Source: Burkholderiales bacterium
GTDB lineage: Bacteria; Pseudomonadota; Gammaproteobacteria; Burkholderiales; SG8-39
Assembly: GCA_017880775.1 (NCBI GenBank)
Contig: JADGRQ010000001.1
Location: 1 to 64,000, forward strand
Length of the DNA stretch: 64,000 bases
Reading direction: 5' to 3'
The translations under genes were made by a program, and so were the position numbers. The notes beneath the pieces are model-generated. The model saw only the letters and a list, made by a program, of their open reading frames with translations. It was not told the origin of the DNA and ran no database searches. Below are positions 63,772-64,000 of this stretch, in pieces (position 1 is the first letter of the stretch; each line of letters begins with the position of its first letter).

Positions 63772-64000
63772 GTGCCTGGCGAACCGAATTCCGAGGCCCA
63801 TCACTGTCTCGTTATCGTAAGATGGCCGAGAGGCGATATCTCATGACGAACTCGATGCGATAACGTCAGCTGTGGTTGGAGTTTTCTTTTGGGCGGGGAT
63901 GTTCGAACGTCTCGGTCGTGATCCGTTGTCAGCCAACGCGTCAACCGCGAATCCGGCATCAAGTTCGTTTCGGGATTGCCGGAGTTCGCCCCTTTCATTT
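63772..64000. other. Window end without recognised gene
   Basis: The last 229 bases show no frame with recognisable similarity on either strand. Part of a gene lying further right could begin here but nothing supports it. Confidence 0.4.

Overview
The window is GC-rich DNA of a Gram-negative bacterium, most likely a betaproteobacterium (Burkholderiales/Rhodocyclales/Nitrosomonadales-like). The reasons are lipoprotein and outer-membrane protein signals, a secretin, a complete exosortase A (XrtA/EpsH) exopolysaccharide locus, and a branched-chain-type ABC transporter beside CoA-ester enzymes. No rRNA, tRNA or CRISPR array was recognised.

Layout. (1) 1-2070, minus: a secreted subtilisin-like (S8) protease, running off the left edge. 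(2) 2271-10931, plus: a lytic transglycosylase, then a compact type II secretion/type IV pilus-like operon in the order pseudopilin, GspF, GspE, PilM/GspL-like, PilN-like, PilO/GspM-like, PilP/GspC-like, lipoprotein secretin with N-terminal TPR-like region, second pseudopilin. (3) 10947-12182: a PLP-dependent decarboxylase of the exosortase A-associated type, without its usual partners. (4) 12.2-17.3 kb: a decayed, rearranged zone holding an SGNH hydrolase remnant, a frameshifted unknown gene, a frameshifted VanZ-like gene, head and tail fragments of a sugar-nucleotide epimerase, an inverted frameshifted FkbM methyltransferase, an intact glycosyltransferase, an IS91-type transposase tail, and two genes truncated head-on against each other. 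(5) 17.7-20.2 kb, plus: an asparagine-synthase-like amidotransferase and a TPR lipid/EPS-locus protein of unknown role. (6) 20.2-44.4 kb, minus: the XrtA exopolysaccharide cluster. Read from its 5' end it runs Wza-like export lipoprotein, chain-length determinant, tyrosine autokinase, outer-membrane porin, AAA ATPase, WecB, polysaccharide deacetylase, FemAB, glycosyltransferase, exosortase A-EpsI fusion, glycosyltransferase, epimerase, UDP-glucose dehydrogenase, amidotransferase 1, two glycosyltransferases, O-antigen-ligase-like protein, flippase, methyltransferase, second deacetylase. Most junctions overlap or are a few bases, so long operon transcription is likely. (7) 44.7-47.5 kb, minus: two crotonase-fold proteins, a deleted 2-hydroxychromene-2-carboxylate isomerase, a periplasmic metallo-beta-lactamase-fold protein. 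(8) 47.7-53.5 kb: a probable acquired island of cyclopropane-fatty-acid-synthase-like enzyme, fatty-acid desaturase and a large adenylate cyclase/ATPase/TPR regulator, abutting the orphan tail of a CoA-ligase gene. (9) 53.5-63.8 kb: a CoA-ligase-like protein, a BON-domain protein, a complete Liv-type transporter (LivF, binding protein, LivM, LivH, LivG) headed by a long-chain acyl-CoA ligase, and a divergent crotonase plus thioesterase pair.

How it works together. Regions 5-6 describe synthesis (Ugd, epimerase, WecB, glycosyltransferases, amidotransferase, methyltransferase, deacetylases), flipping, polymerisation/ligation, chain-length control and export of an exopolysaccharide, with XrtA expected to sort PEP-CTERM proteins. 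No PEP-CTERM substrate, no PrsK/PrsR regulators and no initiating sugar transferase were found here. Regions 7 and 9 look like uptake, CoA activation and processing of an organic (perhaps aromatic or branched) acid. Start codons were adjusted upstream or downstream of the longest open frame where overlap, signal peptide or Shine-Dalgarno sequence supported it.
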